Below, piece after piece: positions 1 through 9,531 of a DNA stretch of 43,933 bases (the stretch's first letter is position 1; every line of letters starts with the position of its first letter). This stretch comes from Deltaproteobacteria bacterium RIFCSPLOWO2_12_FULL_60_19. Its GTDB lineage: Bacteria; Desulfobacterota; Binatia; UBA9968. The notes beneath the pieces are model-generated. The model saw nothing but the letters and a program-made list of their open reading frames with translations. It was not told where the DNA came from and ran no database searches. Both the position numbers and the translations under genes were made by a program. The stretch covers positions 1-43,933 of the forward strand of contig MGSS01000134.1 of the NCBI GenBank assembly GCA_001798595.1. Reading direction: 5' to 3'.

Positions 1-1
1 C

Positions 2-238
2 GTCGAGGGGATCCAGATCGGCGGCGCCACGGCGGTAGTCTATTGCCAGAACGATCTCGGCGGCGCCTGGGAGCGGGACCAACTGGGAAACTGGGCCAAT
101 CCGTGCACGCCCGGAGGGGAAGAGCAGCGGCGCGACGCCTTTCACCTGGGAATCAACCTCGTCGTTTACGCCATGACGGAAAATTACAAAGACGATCTGA
201 TCCACGTGCCTTTCATTCGACGGAGGCTCACAAGATAG
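2..238 (+). CDS. DUF4159-type protein, C-terminal fragment
   Basis: The window opens inside a reading frame that begins before base 1 and ends at the TAG at 236-238; 78 residues are visible. The fragment contains a strand followed by YCQNDLGGAWE, and near the end GINLVVYAMT, which is the usual C-terminal pattern of DUF4159 proteins (amidotransferase-like fold). In many Gram-negative genomes DUF4159 genes lie in MoxR/BatA-type operons directly before a large vWA/amidotransferase-like membrane protein, and that is the gene that follows here 48 bp downstream on the same strand. The molecular role of DUF4159 is not established. The family call rests on motif memory and gene order. Confidence 0.75.
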   Translation, partial: VEGIQIGGATAVVYCQNDLGGAWERDQLGNWANPCTPGGEEQRRDAFHLGINLVVYAMTENYKDDLIHVPFIRRRLTR

Positions 239-286
239 CGGCAAAGAGGAATTGGGGGTTGGGAATTAGGGGTTAGGAAGATAGAG

Positions 287-2530
287 ATGAGCGAACTTTT
301 TTTTGCGGGAGGATTTCCCTGGTGGGCGGTGGCGGCCGTCGCCCTCGGCGCCGCGGCGCTCCTCGTCTACCAGTTCCTGGGGCTGAGGGAGCGGCTGGGA
401 AGCCGGCGGAGCGGGCTGCTGGCGGTCCTTAGGGCGGCGGTTTACGCGCTGCTGGTCTTTTTTCTGCTGAGTCCGGGACTCGTGCAAAAGCGCGTCAGCA
501 AGCTCAAGCGGCCGCTCGCCGTGGTTTTGGACACTTCCCAGAGCATGGCCTTTCCGGCAACCTTCGGCAACGGCGCCAAGCCGGGCAAAAGCCGGATCGA
601 CCTGGTGAAGGAAAAACTGCTGGAAGGAAAAGATTCTCTGATGGAGCGCCTCGCGCGCGACTACGACCTGCGCGTTTACCAGTTGAGCACCGGGCTTACG
701 CCGCTCGCCCCCTCAACTCTCTCTCAACTTTCCGCAGCCGGCCAGGGCACGCGCCTGCTCGAAGCGCTCCGCGAGGCCGGCCGGGAAGAAGCCGGCGGAG
801 GCGCGATCCTGCTGTTCAGCGACGGTATCGCCAACGGCGAGGAGAAAATGCTCGATGCTTCCTCCAGCCTGCCGCTTCCGGTCGTCGCCGTCGGCGTGGG
901 CGACAGCCAGGGCTATACCGACCTGCGCGTCGCCGATCTCGGCGCGCCGGAGTTCGCGTTTCGCGGGCGGGAATTGAAAATCGACTTTACGGTTCAGGCG
1001 TACGGCCTCGCCGGAAAAACCGTGCCGCTCTATTTAAACCGGGGAAAAAACCTGATCTCCAGCCGCTCCATCAACATCGACCGGGACGCGTTCGAGCAAC
1101 GAATCACGCTGAGCTATACCCCTAAGGAAATCGGCGCGCACAGTTTTGCGGTGAGTCTCCCGCCGCAGCCCGGAGAGGTCATCACGCAGAATAACCAGAA
1201 AGAGTTCAAGGTGGAGGTGAAACGCGACAAGATTCGCGTGCTCACGCTTTCCGGCTCGCCGTCGTGGAACTACCGGTTCCTGCGGATGGCGCTCAAGCAG
1301 GACCCGTTCATCGATCTGGTGTCGTTTGTCTTTCTGCGGACTCCGACCGACGTGGTCGACGTGCCGGACAGCCAGTTGAGCCTCATCCCCTTCCCCATCG
1401 ACGAGATCTTTCTCGAAGAGCTGAAGAACTTCGACGTCCTGTTGCTCGACGACTTTTCCCACCGCTCCTATTTCAACATGCTCTATCTGGAGAAACTCCG
1501 CGATTTCGTCCGCGACGGCGGCGGACTGGCCATGTTCGGCGGCGTGCGCTCCTTCGACAGCGGCGGATTCGCGGACAGCCCGCTCCGCGAAGCGCTGCCC
1601 GTCGAGCTGGACGGCAAGGGAACTTATCAGATCGAGACCCGCGTGCGCGGGACGCTGACCGCAGTGGGAAGAGCGCATCCGGTCACCCGCCTGGTCCCGG
1701 ACCCGCAGGCCAACGAAGAGGCGTGGAAAAAAATGCCGCCGCTCACAACCTTCAATCAGATCCTGCGGGCCAAAGGAGAGACTTTGCTGCAGGCCGACAG
1801 CGGCCTGCCGCTGTTGACCGTGGGCAGGTTCGGCAAGGGCCGCACGCTGGCGCTGATGAGCGACGATGTGTGGCGCTGGAGTTTTGCCGCGGTCGGAAAC
1901 GGCGAGAGCCCGCAGCACCACTTAAAGCTCGTCCGTCACGCCGTCCGCTGGCTTGGGCAGGAGCCGACCTTCGAACAGGTGCGGATCGAGTCTATCGCCG
2001 GCGCCAGGACGCCGGGCGGCAAGAGCGAAATCAACGTTCGAGTGATGAACGATGACTTTACTCCGGCGTCCCATGCCGCCGTGCGGATGAAGCTCGCCGG
2101 ACCGGAGGGAGAAGAGACGACGCTGGAAGCGGCGCAGGCAAACGAGGCGGGGAGCTATCGCGCGGACTTCGTTCCCGTGCGAGAGGGAACGTATCGCGTG
2201 GAAGCCGAGGCGCAGCTCGCCGGCAAAGTCCTCGGCAAAGACCGAAGGAATTTTCTCGTCGCCTTTCCCTACGGCGAGGAGGAAGACGGCAGGCCGCGAC
2301 CGGAGCTGCTGAAGCAGATTGCGGAGAAAAGCCATGGAGAATTCATCCCCATCGCCGACTTGAACCCGGCTGCCCTGGACCGCATCGCCGCAAAGCTCGA
2401 ACGGCTTGCCCCGTCGGAGGTCATTGAGCGGCGCGAGATTCCGCTCTGGAGCACGCTGTGGACTTTTGCTCTCATCCTTGCGCTGCTCAGCAGCGAGTGG
2501 TGGCTCAGGCGGAAGTGGGGACTCATCTGA
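287..2530 (+). CDS. Membrane-anchored vWA / glutamine amidotransferase-like protein
   Basis: A 747-residue protein. Residues about 8-28 and 40-60 are membrane segments, followed by a von Willebrand factor A-like domain with the MIDAS-type start VVLDTSQSM near residue 80. The middle (about 320-430) has a class I glutamine amidotransferase-like fold: SGSPSWNYRFLR, then VLLLDDF and GGGLAMFGGVRSF, but no obvious catalytic Cys-His-Glu triad. After a beta-rich region the chain ends in one hydrophobic segment (WSTLWTFALILALLSSEWW) and basic residues. This is the architecture of large proteins in BatA/MoxR operons, thought to act in envelope assembly or stress tolerance. With the DUF4159 gene just upstream it is probably the last gene of that operon. 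The ATG follows a weak purine stretch (GGAAGATAGAG). Confidence 0.85.
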   Translation: MSELFFAGGFPWWAVAAVALGAAALLVYQFLGLRERLGSRRSGLLAVLRAAVYALLVFFLLSPGLVQKRVSKLKRPLAVVLDTSQSMAFPATFGNGAKPGKSRIDLVKEKLLEGKDSLMERLARDYDLRVYQLSTGLTPLAPSTLSQLSAAGQGTRLLEALREAGREEAGGGAILLFSDGIANGEEKMLDASSSLPLPVVAVGVGDSQGYTDLRVADLGAPEFAFRGRELKIDFTVQAYGLAGKTVPLYLNRGKNLISSRSINIDRDAFEQRITLSYTPKEIGAHSFAVSLPPQPGEVITQNNQKEFKVEVKRDKIRVLTLSGSPSWNYRFLRMALKQDPFIDLVSFVFLRTPTDVVDVPDSQLSLIPFPIDEIFLEELKNFDVLLLDDFSHRSYFNMLYLEKLRDFVRDGGGLAMFGGVRSFDSGGFADSPLREALPVELDGKGTYQIETRVRGTLTAVGRAHPVTRLVPDPQANEEAWKKMPPLTTFNQILRAKGETLLQADSGLPLLTVGRFGKGRTLALMSDDVWRWSFAAVGNGESPQHHLKLVRHAVRWLGQEPTFEQVRIESIAGARTPGGKSEINVRVMNDDFTPASHAAVRMKLAGPEGEETTLEAAQANEAGSYRADFVPVREGTYRVEAEAQLAGKVLGKDRRNFLVAFPYGEEEDGRPRPELLKQIAEKSHGEFIPIADLNPAALDRIAAKLERLAPSEVIERREIPLWSTLWTFALILALLSSEWWLRRKWGLI

Positions 2531-2539
2531 AATAACTCA

Positions 2540-2676
2540 ATGCAAAATGAAAATCGCAAAATGTAAAAATCAAAATAGCTTACGAGATTTGAGACAGAGA
2601 CTGCACGCCCACTCTCAGTTTCTATCTCCGTTCTCCCTTACTTTGCATTTTCCAATTTGCACTTTGCATTTTGCAA
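2540..2676. repeat. A/T-rich inverted repeat between two genes
   Basis: The spacer between the amidotransferase-like gene and the MBL gene carries two arms built from variants of GCAAAATG: about 2548-2575 (TGCAAAATGAAAATCGCAAA) and 2641-2676 (ending CACTTTGCATTTTGCA), the second being an imperfect reverse complement of the first. Internally each arm is a short-period direct repeat. The arms could pair around a loop of roughly 65 nt. The right arm runs into the start codon of the next gene. Base composition is strikingly lower in G+C than the flanking genes. Confidence 0.6.
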
Positions 2677-3467
2677 TGAAAAAGCTAAGCAAAAATCTCC
2701 TTTGGCTTATCTTGGCGCTTTTTCTGGTTCCTCCACAGGCGTTTGGTTTCTGCCATGAGCTGGAGGTGGCGCGGGCGCCGCTGTTGCGCGTGGCCGCGGC
2801 GAACAATGCTCCTGTCTTGATCGAGTGGTTCGGTCACTCGACGTTTCAGATCACTTCGTCCAAGGGAACTCGCATTTTGACGGACCCTCATGGCCGCGAC
2901 GGTCTTCCGTGGCCCTCCTTGCCCCAGGATATCGTCACTGCCAGCCACCCGCACGGCCCTCACAGCAGCGTCTGGATGGCCAAGGGCAATCCCGTCATCC
3001 TCGAAGGACTCACGCCGAGCGGGGAGACCTGGCGCAACATTCATACGAGCATCCGCGATGTCTCGGTTTACACGGTTCCGGCCTACCATGATAAGAGCCA
3101 GGGCCTGCAGCGGGGCAAAAACGCCATGTTCGTTTTCCGCGTCGACGACATCTGCATCGCGCACCCGGGCGACCTTGGCCACCATCTCACGCCGGCCCAG
3201 CTCAAGATGCTGGGAAAGATCGATATTTTTCTGGCTCCGATCGCCGGCGGTTTTTACACGGTGACGCCCGGTGAGGCGAGAGAGGTCACCGCGCAGGTAA
3301 ATCCCCGAATCGCCATTCCCATGCACTACGACTGGGAAGGAGCGCTGCGGGACTATATCCGCGACAACCAGCGCGTCCGCAAGCTCGACGGCGCCGTCCT
3401 CAAGATCTCGAAACAGGAGCTGCCGCCGCCGACGGAGGTCGTCGTGCTGTCCGGGCGATATCGCTGA
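2676..3467 (+). CDS. Exported MBL-fold metallo-hydrolase (UlaG-like)
   Basis: A 263-residue protein beginning MKKLSKNLLWLILALFLVPPQ, a clear Sec signal peptide; this fixes the start at 2676, although no Shine-Dalgarno is visible because the start lies inside an A/T-rich repeat. The mature part has the metallo-beta-lactamase layout of UlaG-like hydrolases: GHSTFQI, a TDPH loop, the metal motif SHPHGPH (H-x-H-x-x-H, without the usual Asp of HxHxDH), AHPGDLGH, and PMHYDW near the end. The family includes lactonases and assorted hydrolases, so the substrate is unknown. It may be monocistronic: the next gene is only 30 bp downstream but has its own strong ribosome-binding site. Confidence 0.8.
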   Translation: MKKLSKNLLWLILALFLVPPQAFGFCHELEVARAPLLRVAAANNAPVLIEWFGHSTFQITSSKGTRILTDPHGRDGLPWPSLPQDIVTASHPHGPHSSVWMAKGNPVILEGLTPSGETWRNIHTSIRDVSVYTVPAYHDKSQGLQRGKNAMFVFRVDDICIAHPGDLGHHLTPAQLKMLGKIDIFLAPIAGGFYTVTPGEAREVTAQVNPRIAIPMHYDWEGALRDYIRDNQRVRKLDGAVLKISKQELPPPTEVVVLSGRYR

Positions 3468-3497
3468 AATACAACGGAGAACAAAAGGAGGCGAACC

Positions 3498-4466
3498 ATG
3501 AAAGCGATTCGCATGCACGACTACGGTGGAACGGAAGTCCTGCGCTACGAAGAAATCCCCGTGCCGGCGCCCGGCGCGGGGCAGGCGCGGGTGAAAATTG
3601 AGGCCATCGGCTTAAACTACGTCGATGTCTATCAGCGAACCGGCCTCTATCCCTCGACGCTGCCGACCACTTTGGGCAGGGAAGCCGCAGGGACCGTCGA
3701 CGCCGTCGGTCCTAACGTCACGGAGGTCAAAGTCGGCGAGCGCGTGGCCTACGCGATGGAGCCGGGGGCTTATGCCAGCTATGCCGTCGTGCCCGCATGG
3801 AAACTTGTGCCGGTGCCGGCCGATGTCGATAGCCAATCCGCGGCGGCGGCGATGCTCCAGGGAATGACCGCCCACTACCTGGTCCACAGCACCTATCCTC
3901 TCAAGCAAGGCGAGAGCGCGCTGGTGCACGCAGCGGCGGGCGGCGTTGGCCTGCTGCTGATTCAGCTGGCGAAGCGGCGCGGGGCGAAAGTTTTCGGCAC
4001 GGTTTCGACCGAACAAAAAGCGAAGCTCGCGAAAGAGGCCGGCGCGGACGAAGTGATTCTATACACCCGCGCGGACTTTGCCGCGGAGGTAAAGAAGCTC
4101 ACCAACGGCGCGGGCGTGCCGGTGGTCTACGATTCCGTCGGGCAGAGCACATTTGAGAAGAGCCTGGATTGTCTCCGGCCGAGAGGTTGCCTGGTGCTGT
4201 TTGGGCAGTCGAGCGGCCCGGTGCCGCCGTTCGATCTCGGCAAGCTCGCGGCAAAAGGCTCACTCTTTGTAACGCGACCGACGCTGGTGAACTACATGAG
4301 CGACCGGCGCGAGCTGCTGGAGCGAGCCAACGACCTTTTCAAGTGGATCGCCGCCGGAGAACTGAAGCTCAGGATCGACAAGATCTTTCCGCTCGCTCAA
4401 ATCGCCGAGGCCCACCGCCTGCTCGAAGCGCGCAAGACGACCGGGAAGGTGCTGCTGATTCCCTGA
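3498..4466 (+). CDS. qor: Zinc-independent quinone oxidoreductase (QOR family)
   Basis: A 322-residue medium-chain dehydrogenase/reductase of the zeta-crystallin type, which reduces quinones or enoyl-type acceptors with NADPH. The N-terminal GroES-like domain shows [17 protein letters not shown] and [13 protein letters not shown]. The Rossmann domain has [20 protein letters not shown], with the AAGGVG nucleotide loop. The structural and catalytic zinc ligands of alcohol dehydrogenases are absent, as is normal for this subfamily. The length is standard. The start is supported by AAAGGAGG seven bases upstream of the ATG. The next gene is convergent, so this gene probably ends its transcription unit. 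The physiological substrate cannot be told from the sequence. Confidence 0.9.
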   Translation: MKAIRMHDYGGTEVLRYEEIPVPAPGAGQARVKIEAIGLNYVDVYQRTGLYPSTLPTTLGREAAGTVDAVGPNVTEVKVGERVAYAMEPGAYASYAVVPAWKLVPVPADVDSQSAAAAMLQGMTAHYLVHSTYPLKQGESALVHAAAGGVGLLLIQLAKRRGAKVFGTVSTEQKAKLAKEAGADEVILYTRADFAAEVKKLTNGAGVPVVYDSVGQSTFEKSLDCLRPRGCLVLFGQSSGPVPPFDLGKLAAKGSLFVTRPTLVNYMSDRRELLERANDLFKWIAAGELKLRIDKIFPLAQIAEAHRLLEARKTTGKVLLIP

Positions 4467-4474
4467 TGCCTCGG

Positions 4475-5029
4475 CTAGCGAGGCTCTCTATCGTGCCGGC
4501 GGGAGTAGTGCGTTCCGGCGACCATGTTGCGCAGCTTTTCGCGCTGCTCTTGAGACAATAACTCTTTGCCCTGCTCTATCGTTCGGATGCGGGCGAAGCG
4601 GGTATCCGCGCGCAGCCGCTCGATCTCGCGCACCTTGACCTCCGCCTTCTTCAGGTCCACAGAGTCCGATTCGAGCAGACTCGAAAGATCCATCTCCGCG
4701 ACGCGGAGGTCCGCTTCGCGTCTGATCGTCTCGCGCTCGAAGTCGCCTCTCAGCCGCTCCAGATTCCGCACCTGCTCAGCGGAAAGGTTGAGATCATCAC
4801 GGTGGCTGAGCATCCAGGTGATGAGCGGCCGCTCCCCGCGCGATTCCGTTAACCCGCCGAAGCGCTCGTGCCAGCGGTTGGTCCAGTTTTGAATCTGACG
4901 GGTTATTTCGTCCCAGACCCGTGACACCTCCTCATGGACCACGGGTTGCGCCGCCGGAGCGTCCGAACCTGCTGCGGGCGTCGCCAGAAGCGCAAAAATT
5001 AACAGAGCCACAACGCTGTAGCTTCGCAT
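4475..5029 (-). CDS. Spy/CpxP-like periplasmic protein
   Basis: A 184-residue protein with a signal peptide (MRSYSVVALLIFALLATPAAG) and a strongly helical, charged mature region. Two LTxxQ-like motifs of the Spy/CpxP/ZraP superfamily are present: LSAEQVRNLERL and LSQEQREKL near the C-terminus. Known members are periplasmic chaperones or metal-stress sensors. The ATG at 5029 has a strong AGGAGG just upstream, which distinguishes it from the longer open frame that runs back out of frame through the MFS gene. It sits downstream of the MFS transporter gene on the same strand, separated by about 100 bp. A chaperone-like role is inferred from family only. Confidence 0.7.
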   Translation of the reverse strand: MRSYSVVALLIFALLATPAAGSDAPAAQPVVHEEVSRVWDEITRQIQNWTNRWHERFGGLTESRGERPLITWMLSHRDDLNLSAEQVRNLERLRGDFERETIRREADLRVAEMDLSSLLESDSVDLKKAEVKVREIERLRADTRFARIRTIEQGKELLSQEQREKLRNMVAGTHYSRRHDREPR

Positions 5030-5127
5030 GACAGCCTCCTTTCGGAAAAGCCCTTCCCCTGAATCAATACAAAAATTAAACCGCCCTGTCGCGGACTTGT
5101 CAATGAGCCCCACCGAACACAGCAGGC

Positions 5128-6363
5128 TTAGGATCGAGCGGTGGCGGACAGGGAGTCGGACTTCGGCTCCTTGAGAAAAACGCTCAGCGCGACGATGCCC
5201 ACGAGAATCGCGACGGCGAGCGCCTGCCAGGCGGTTGAATACGAGCCCGTCACGTCCACGATGTAGCCGAACAGCGGCGTGCCGAAGATCGTTCCGATCG
5301 AATTGATCGTAATCACCATTCCCAAAGCCGCTCCCGTCTGCGCCTTTCCGGCGATCTCGCCGATGAGCGCATAGGAGACCCCCTGGAAACCGACCATGCA
5401 GACGCCGGCAAAGAAGATCAACGGCAAGACGACAATGAGAGACGGCGTGCCGGGTAGCGCTCCTAAAGCGAATGTGAGCGCGACGGAGAGAAAGCCGATC
5501 AGCACGAGCACGACCTTGCGCGCGCCGTGAAACAGCCGGTCGCTCACGACGCCCCAGCCGACGCGGCCGACCATTCCTCCGAGTTGGGTCAGGGCCAGCG
5601 CCTGGCTCGCCCAATAGGATGAGAGCCCTGCGGTCTCTTTGAGGTAGAGAGGCACGTAGGTCAGCAGCGACATCTGCCCCACCAGAAGCAGCGCGGTTCC
5701 AAAGCTCACGCAGAGAAGCTGTTTCATCCACGAGCCGGGCCGGCCTGCGGCGGTCGGCGCCGCGGCGGGCTCGGCCTGCGCGACGTCGACGGCGGGCTCG
5801 CGCCAGAGAAACCAGAAGATGAAGCCGCTGAGCAGATTGATGACTCCGAGACCCACAAAAGCGATGCGCCATCCCGCGAGTAAAACCAGCGACGGCGCCA
5901 GCACGGCCGCCACCACCCCGCCCGCCGGAACTCCCGTCTGCTTGATGCCCATCGCCGTCGCCCGCTCGGCGCGGGAGAACCAATGCATCACGCCTTTGGT
6001 CGAGGCAGGATTCAAAAAACTGTAGCCCAATCCCGCAAAAAGAAAGATGGCGAACGCCCAGCCGAACGAGGGCGCAGCGGCGACCGCCGCCGTATAGAGC
6101 CCGAGCAGGAGATGGCCGCCGAGCGCGGTCGAGCGCACGCCGAGCCGGTCCGCCAGCCATCCGGCGGGCAGAGAAAGACCCGCCATCCCCAGGTAAAACG
6201 CCGTGAAGAAAAGCCCGATCTGCGCGCGCGAGAGATCGAGGTCCTGCTGATAGAAAGGGGCGAGCGTGTTGATGCCGTATTGCGCGGTCGCGCCGATGAC
6301 GTGGGAGAAAGTGATAAGGGCAAGAACCGCCCAGCGGAAACGGTCGGATTGAGGATTGTCCAT
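5128..6363 (-). CDS. MFS transporter
   Basis: A 411-residue integral membrane protein with about 12 predicted helices in two halves. The loop between helices 2 and 3 has the MFS motif GWLADRLGVRSTALGG, and the second half repeats it as GWGVVSDRLFHGARK. Length and layout match small-molecule transporters of the NNP/oxalate-formate/monocarboxylate type, but the substrate cannot be assigned. The ATG at 6363 lacks a clear ribosome-binding site. A perfect palindrome lies 16 bp upstream. The aspartate dehydrogenase gene upstream is on the same strand, so co-transcription is possible. Confidence 0.88.
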   Translation of the reverse strand: MDNPQSDRFRWAVLALITFSHVIGATAQYGINTLAPFYQQDLDLSRAQIGLFFTAFYLGMAGLSLPAGWLADRLGVRSTALGGHLLLGLYTAAVAAAPSFGWAFAIFLFAGLGYSFLNPASTKGVMHWFSRAERATAMGIKQTGVPAGGVVAAVLAPSLVLLAGWRIAFVGLGVINLLSGFIFWFLWREPAVDVAQAEPAAAPTAAGRPGSWMKQLLCVSFGTALLLVGQMSLLTYVPLYLKETAGLSSYWASQALALTQLGGMVGRVGWGVVSDRLFHGARKVVLVLIGFLSVALTFALGALPGTPSLIVVLPLIFFAGVCMVGFQGVSYALIGEIAGKAQTGAALGMVITINSIGTIFGTPLFGYIVDVTGSYSTAWQALAVAILVGIVALSVFLKEPKSDSLSATARS

Positions 6364-6378
6364 GATGCGCGGGTCGGT

Positions 6379-6406
6379 GTAGGGGCGGTTCGTGAACCGC
6401 CCCTAC
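6379..6406. repeat. Perfect 28-bp palindrome (REP-like)
   Basis: Arms GTAGGGGCGGTTC and GAACCGCCCCTAC are exact reverse complements separated by GT. The element sits in the short gap between the aspartate dehydrogenase and MFS genes. Such G/C-rich palindromes are often dispersed in bacterial genomes as REP-like elements and could fold into a stem in the transcript. No T-tract follows on either strand, so it is not a standard terminator. Confidence 0.85.
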
Positions 6407-6424
6407 CTCAGAGATAGCGGTCAG

Positions 6425-7231
6425 TCACGTGCCGATGCGGACAGAATCACCCGCATCTTGAATCGAGCGGATAATCGAGAGCGCCGTCAGTTTGCCGGTG
6501 CGCGGATTTTCACTCGGAACGTTCTCGATGCGGACGACGAGTCGGCCAAACTCTCCTTCCGCCTCCACCTCATGGCAATTGCGCTTGAGGCCGGGAACGG
6601 CGAGGATGCGCACGCGCGTCCTGTCCGGCCCGATGCCGGCCAGGCTCACGGCTGCGGTGACGTTCACGTTGGCGGGAAATCCCCGGCAGGCCTCGCGCGC
6701 CGTGCCGGAGAAGACCTCCCGCTCCTCCTTCAAGCCGATCAAGGAAATCACCCGCTCGACGAGATAGGGCGCGCCTTCGAGCCCCTCAGGCGGCTTGCGC
6801 GTGGTGATCGTTACGTGTGAAACCTGACCCACGCATGCGCCTTTGATTCCATCGAGGCCGGCAATGGCGCCCGACGGAATGAACAACCGCCGCCCCTGCC
6901 CCCTCGCCTTCGCCATGATCTCAGGATGATCGAGCAACGCGCCGACGCTGATGATCATCAGCTCTTTGCCGGCTGCGAAAACCTCTCTCGCCAAATCCGG
7001 CACGATCGAGCCGCCGGCGGCTTCAATGACGAGATCGGAGCGCGCGATGAGCTGCGCCCGGTCCAAATACGGCGGCGGGTTTCCGAGAGTCGCCAGAAAT
7101 TCCCGCGCGCCCTTCTCCGTCCGGCTCGTCACGCCGGCGACGGAAACGGCGAGCTTCCCCGCATCGGCAGCTTTCAGCAACGCCCGCCCGATCGCCCCGC
7201 ACCCGACGATGCCGATGGATTTCAATGACAT
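6425..7231 (-). CDS. nadX: L-aspartate dehydrogenase (NadX/DUF108 family)
   Basis: A 268-residue protein with an N-terminal Rossmann domain (IGIVGCGAIGRALLKAAD) and the C-terminal DUF108-type catalytic domain, including IPSGAIAGLDGIKGA and the FPANVNVTAAVSLAGIGPDRTRV segment typical of NAD(P)-dependent aspartate dehydrogenases. The enzyme oxidises L-aspartate to iminoaspartate, the precursor of quinolinate in NAD synthesis. No nadA or nadC is adjacent, so a role in NAD synthesis is not shown by context; some homologues in catabolic clusters serve other amine substrates. Length is normal. The ATG at 7231 begins directly with the Rossmann strand; no strong ribosome-binding site is visible. Confidence 0.88.
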   Translation of the reverse strand: MSLKSIGIVGCGAIGRALLKAADAGKLAVSVAGVTSRTEKGAREFLATLGNPPPYLDRAQLIARSDLVIEAAGGSIVPDLAREVFAAGKELMIISVGALLDHPEIMAKARGQGRRLFIPSGAIAGLDGIKGACVGQVSHVTITTRKPPEGLEGAPYLVERVISLIGLKEEREVFSGTAREACRGFPANVNVTAAVSLAGIGPDRTRVRILAVPGLKRNCHEVEAEGEFGRLVVRIENVPSENPRTGKLTALSIIRSIQDAGDSVRIGT

Positions 7232-7284
7232 AGCACTATTGACGTACCCTAAGTAAAAACGGTTCGATCCACACTTATCGTTGG

Positions 7285-7608
7285 CTACCGTCGCTTCGCT
7301 TTACGCTTCTTTTGCGCTCGCCCTTCCAACCACTTCTTCAAAGATTGAGGCGCCTCGCCGGAGGGAAGGCCGGCTAACAGGCCGTCCACGGTCAAGTCCT
7401 CGTCCAGGTCGGACCAGTGAATGTACGCCCCATCGCCGAAAATCTCAAAGCGATTGCGCTCCTCGGGCGTGCCGTGCCACAGACGAGGATACCACGCGAG
7501 TGGAACGATAATAGTGCGCCCGTCTGTCAGATCTACCGTTAAAGACTCTTCGGTCACGGCAACGCTTCGAGCGCGAGGCTCTCTCTTCTCAGCCGCCAAA
7601 GAATTCAT
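7285..7608 (-). CDS. DUF2442 protein of a DUF4160/DUF2442 pair
   Basis: A 107-residue protein from the ATG at 7608 (MNSLAAEKREP). The core SLTVDLTDGRTIIVPLAWYPRL and IHWSDLDEDLTVDGLLAG is the DUF2442 pattern. The C-terminus is very basic (RAQKKRKAKRR). Its start lies 20 bp inside the upstream DUF4160 gene, so the two are translationally linked. DUF2442/DUF4160 pairs recur in bacteria and resemble type II toxin-antitoxin modules, with DUF2442 usually regarded as the regulatory partner. This function is a prediction for the family, not something the sequence proves. Confidence 0.8.
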   Translation of the reverse strand: MNSLAAEKREPRARSVAVTEESLTVDLTDGRTIIVPLAWYPRLWHGTPEERNRFEIFGDGAYIHWSDLDEDLTVDGLLAGLPSGEAPQSLKKWLEGRAQKKRKAKRR

Positions 7609-7825
7609 ACCATGCCTCCAGCAATGTCTCGCGATGCTCTTCAACGAGCCTACCTATTGTATTGAGTTCCACCCGGTTGAATCCCCCTGCTTGTTGGAGA
7701 GCAACCGGATCCAGCCAAAATTTCGCCACCTTATCCTCTCGTCGCACATGGATATGGGAAGGTTCGCCACGGTCAAGGGAAACGAAGAAGAAACGGTAAG
7801 GGCCTATCCTCAGGGCCGTCGGCAT
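7589..7825 (-). CDS. DUF4160 protein, putative toxin-like partner
   Basis: A 78-residue protein. The sequence MPTALRIGPYRFFFVSLDRGE followed by PSHIHVRRED and AKFWLDPVAL is the DUF4160 signature, with the conserved PxHIHV motif. The start at 7825 gives the usual family length; an upstream in-frame GTG at 7855 would add ten residues. A GAGG lies about 13 nt before the chosen ATG. The gene overlaps the downstream DUF2442 gene by 20 bp. The compact two-gene unit between unrelated genes fits a toxin-antitoxin-like module. Activity is unknown. Confidence 0.8.
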   Translation of the reverse strand: MPTALRIGPYRFFFVSLDRGEPSHIHVRREDKVAKFWLDPVALQQAGGFNRVELNTIGRLVEEHRETLLEAWYEFFGG

Positions 7826-7912
7826 TGATTTGAATCTTACCTCAAGCCCAGGCACCTCTTCAACCGGCGAGTCTGGCTGCCAATACCTGAATTCTGTTGG
7901 AAGCTTTGTTCC

Positions 7913-8715
<803 letters not shown>

Positions 8716-8731
<16 letters not shown>

Positions 8732-9531
8732 TTGAGCAATCTACGCTTGAGCCGTTCGAGAACGTATCCATCCAAAACGGCCGAGAAGAGACCGATCACA
8801 ACGATCCCGGTCAGCACTCCCGTCATGTCGGCAATCTCGCCGGCGAAGTTGATGAACCAGCCGAGGCCGATGTTCACGCCGCCCACCATCTCCGCCGCGA
8901 TCAGCGAGCGCCACGCGTTGCCGAATCCGACCTGCGCCCCCGTGACGATCGAAGGAATCACCTCCGGCGCGTAGACCTTGGCGATGAGCTGCTTGTTGTC
9001 CGCGCCGAGCAGCCGCGCTACGTCGACGTGCAGCTTCTCCACCTGCTCCACTCCGTTCATCACCGCTACGGCCATCGGGAAAAAGGCCGCGATGATGATG
9101 ACCAGAATAATGGGATAATCGCCGAAGCCGAGCAGGATGATGAAGAGCGGCACCCAAGCGATCGGCGGAACGGACTGAAGGATGGAGACCAGCGCGCGCG
9201 TAAAGCGGCGGAAGAAAGGCCAGACGCCGCTGGCGAGGCCGACCATCAAGCCTAGGAAGGACGCGAGAGTGAAACCGATCGACAGGCGGAAAAAGCTGCG
9301 GCCGACCGTGATGAGAAACGCTTCGCGGGCAAGCTCGCCGCCGAGCCTGCGAACCACGCTCCCCGGCGAGGGAATCAGGTACGAAGGAAAGATCAGGGCC
9401 GCGACCTGCCATCCGGCCACGATGGCGAGAAAAGCAATCGCATAGGGGAAGACTCTAGCGAACCGGAGTTGCCACGCGCTCAGCGACTCGGGACGCTCTA
9501 CGGCTTCTGCCGTTCCAGTTCGCTCTGCCAT
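8716..9531 (-). CDS. ABC transporter permease (NitT/TauT type)
   Basis: A 271-residue membrane protein with about six helices. The BPD-type permease cytoplasmic loop with the EAA motif is seen at residues about 190-215 ([24 protein letters not shown]). The N-terminal 25 residues are soluble. Its start lies 34 bp inside the end of the binding-protein gene, and its end overlaps the ATPase gene, so the three genes form a tight operon in the order binding protein, permease, ATPase. It forms the homodimeric membrane channel of the importer. Confidence 0.92.

Noticed and set aside
1034-1921. 295-codon minus-strand open frame
   Set aside because: Antisense to the vWA/amidotransferase-like gene and His/Gln/Arg-rich without domain pattern.
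4475-6160. Long minus-strand open frame spanning the Spy-like gene and most of the MFS gene
   Set aside because: Its first two thirds are out of frame with the MFS transporter and Arg-rich; only the last 184 residues, after the ATG at 5029 with a strong ribosome-binding site, are protein-like.
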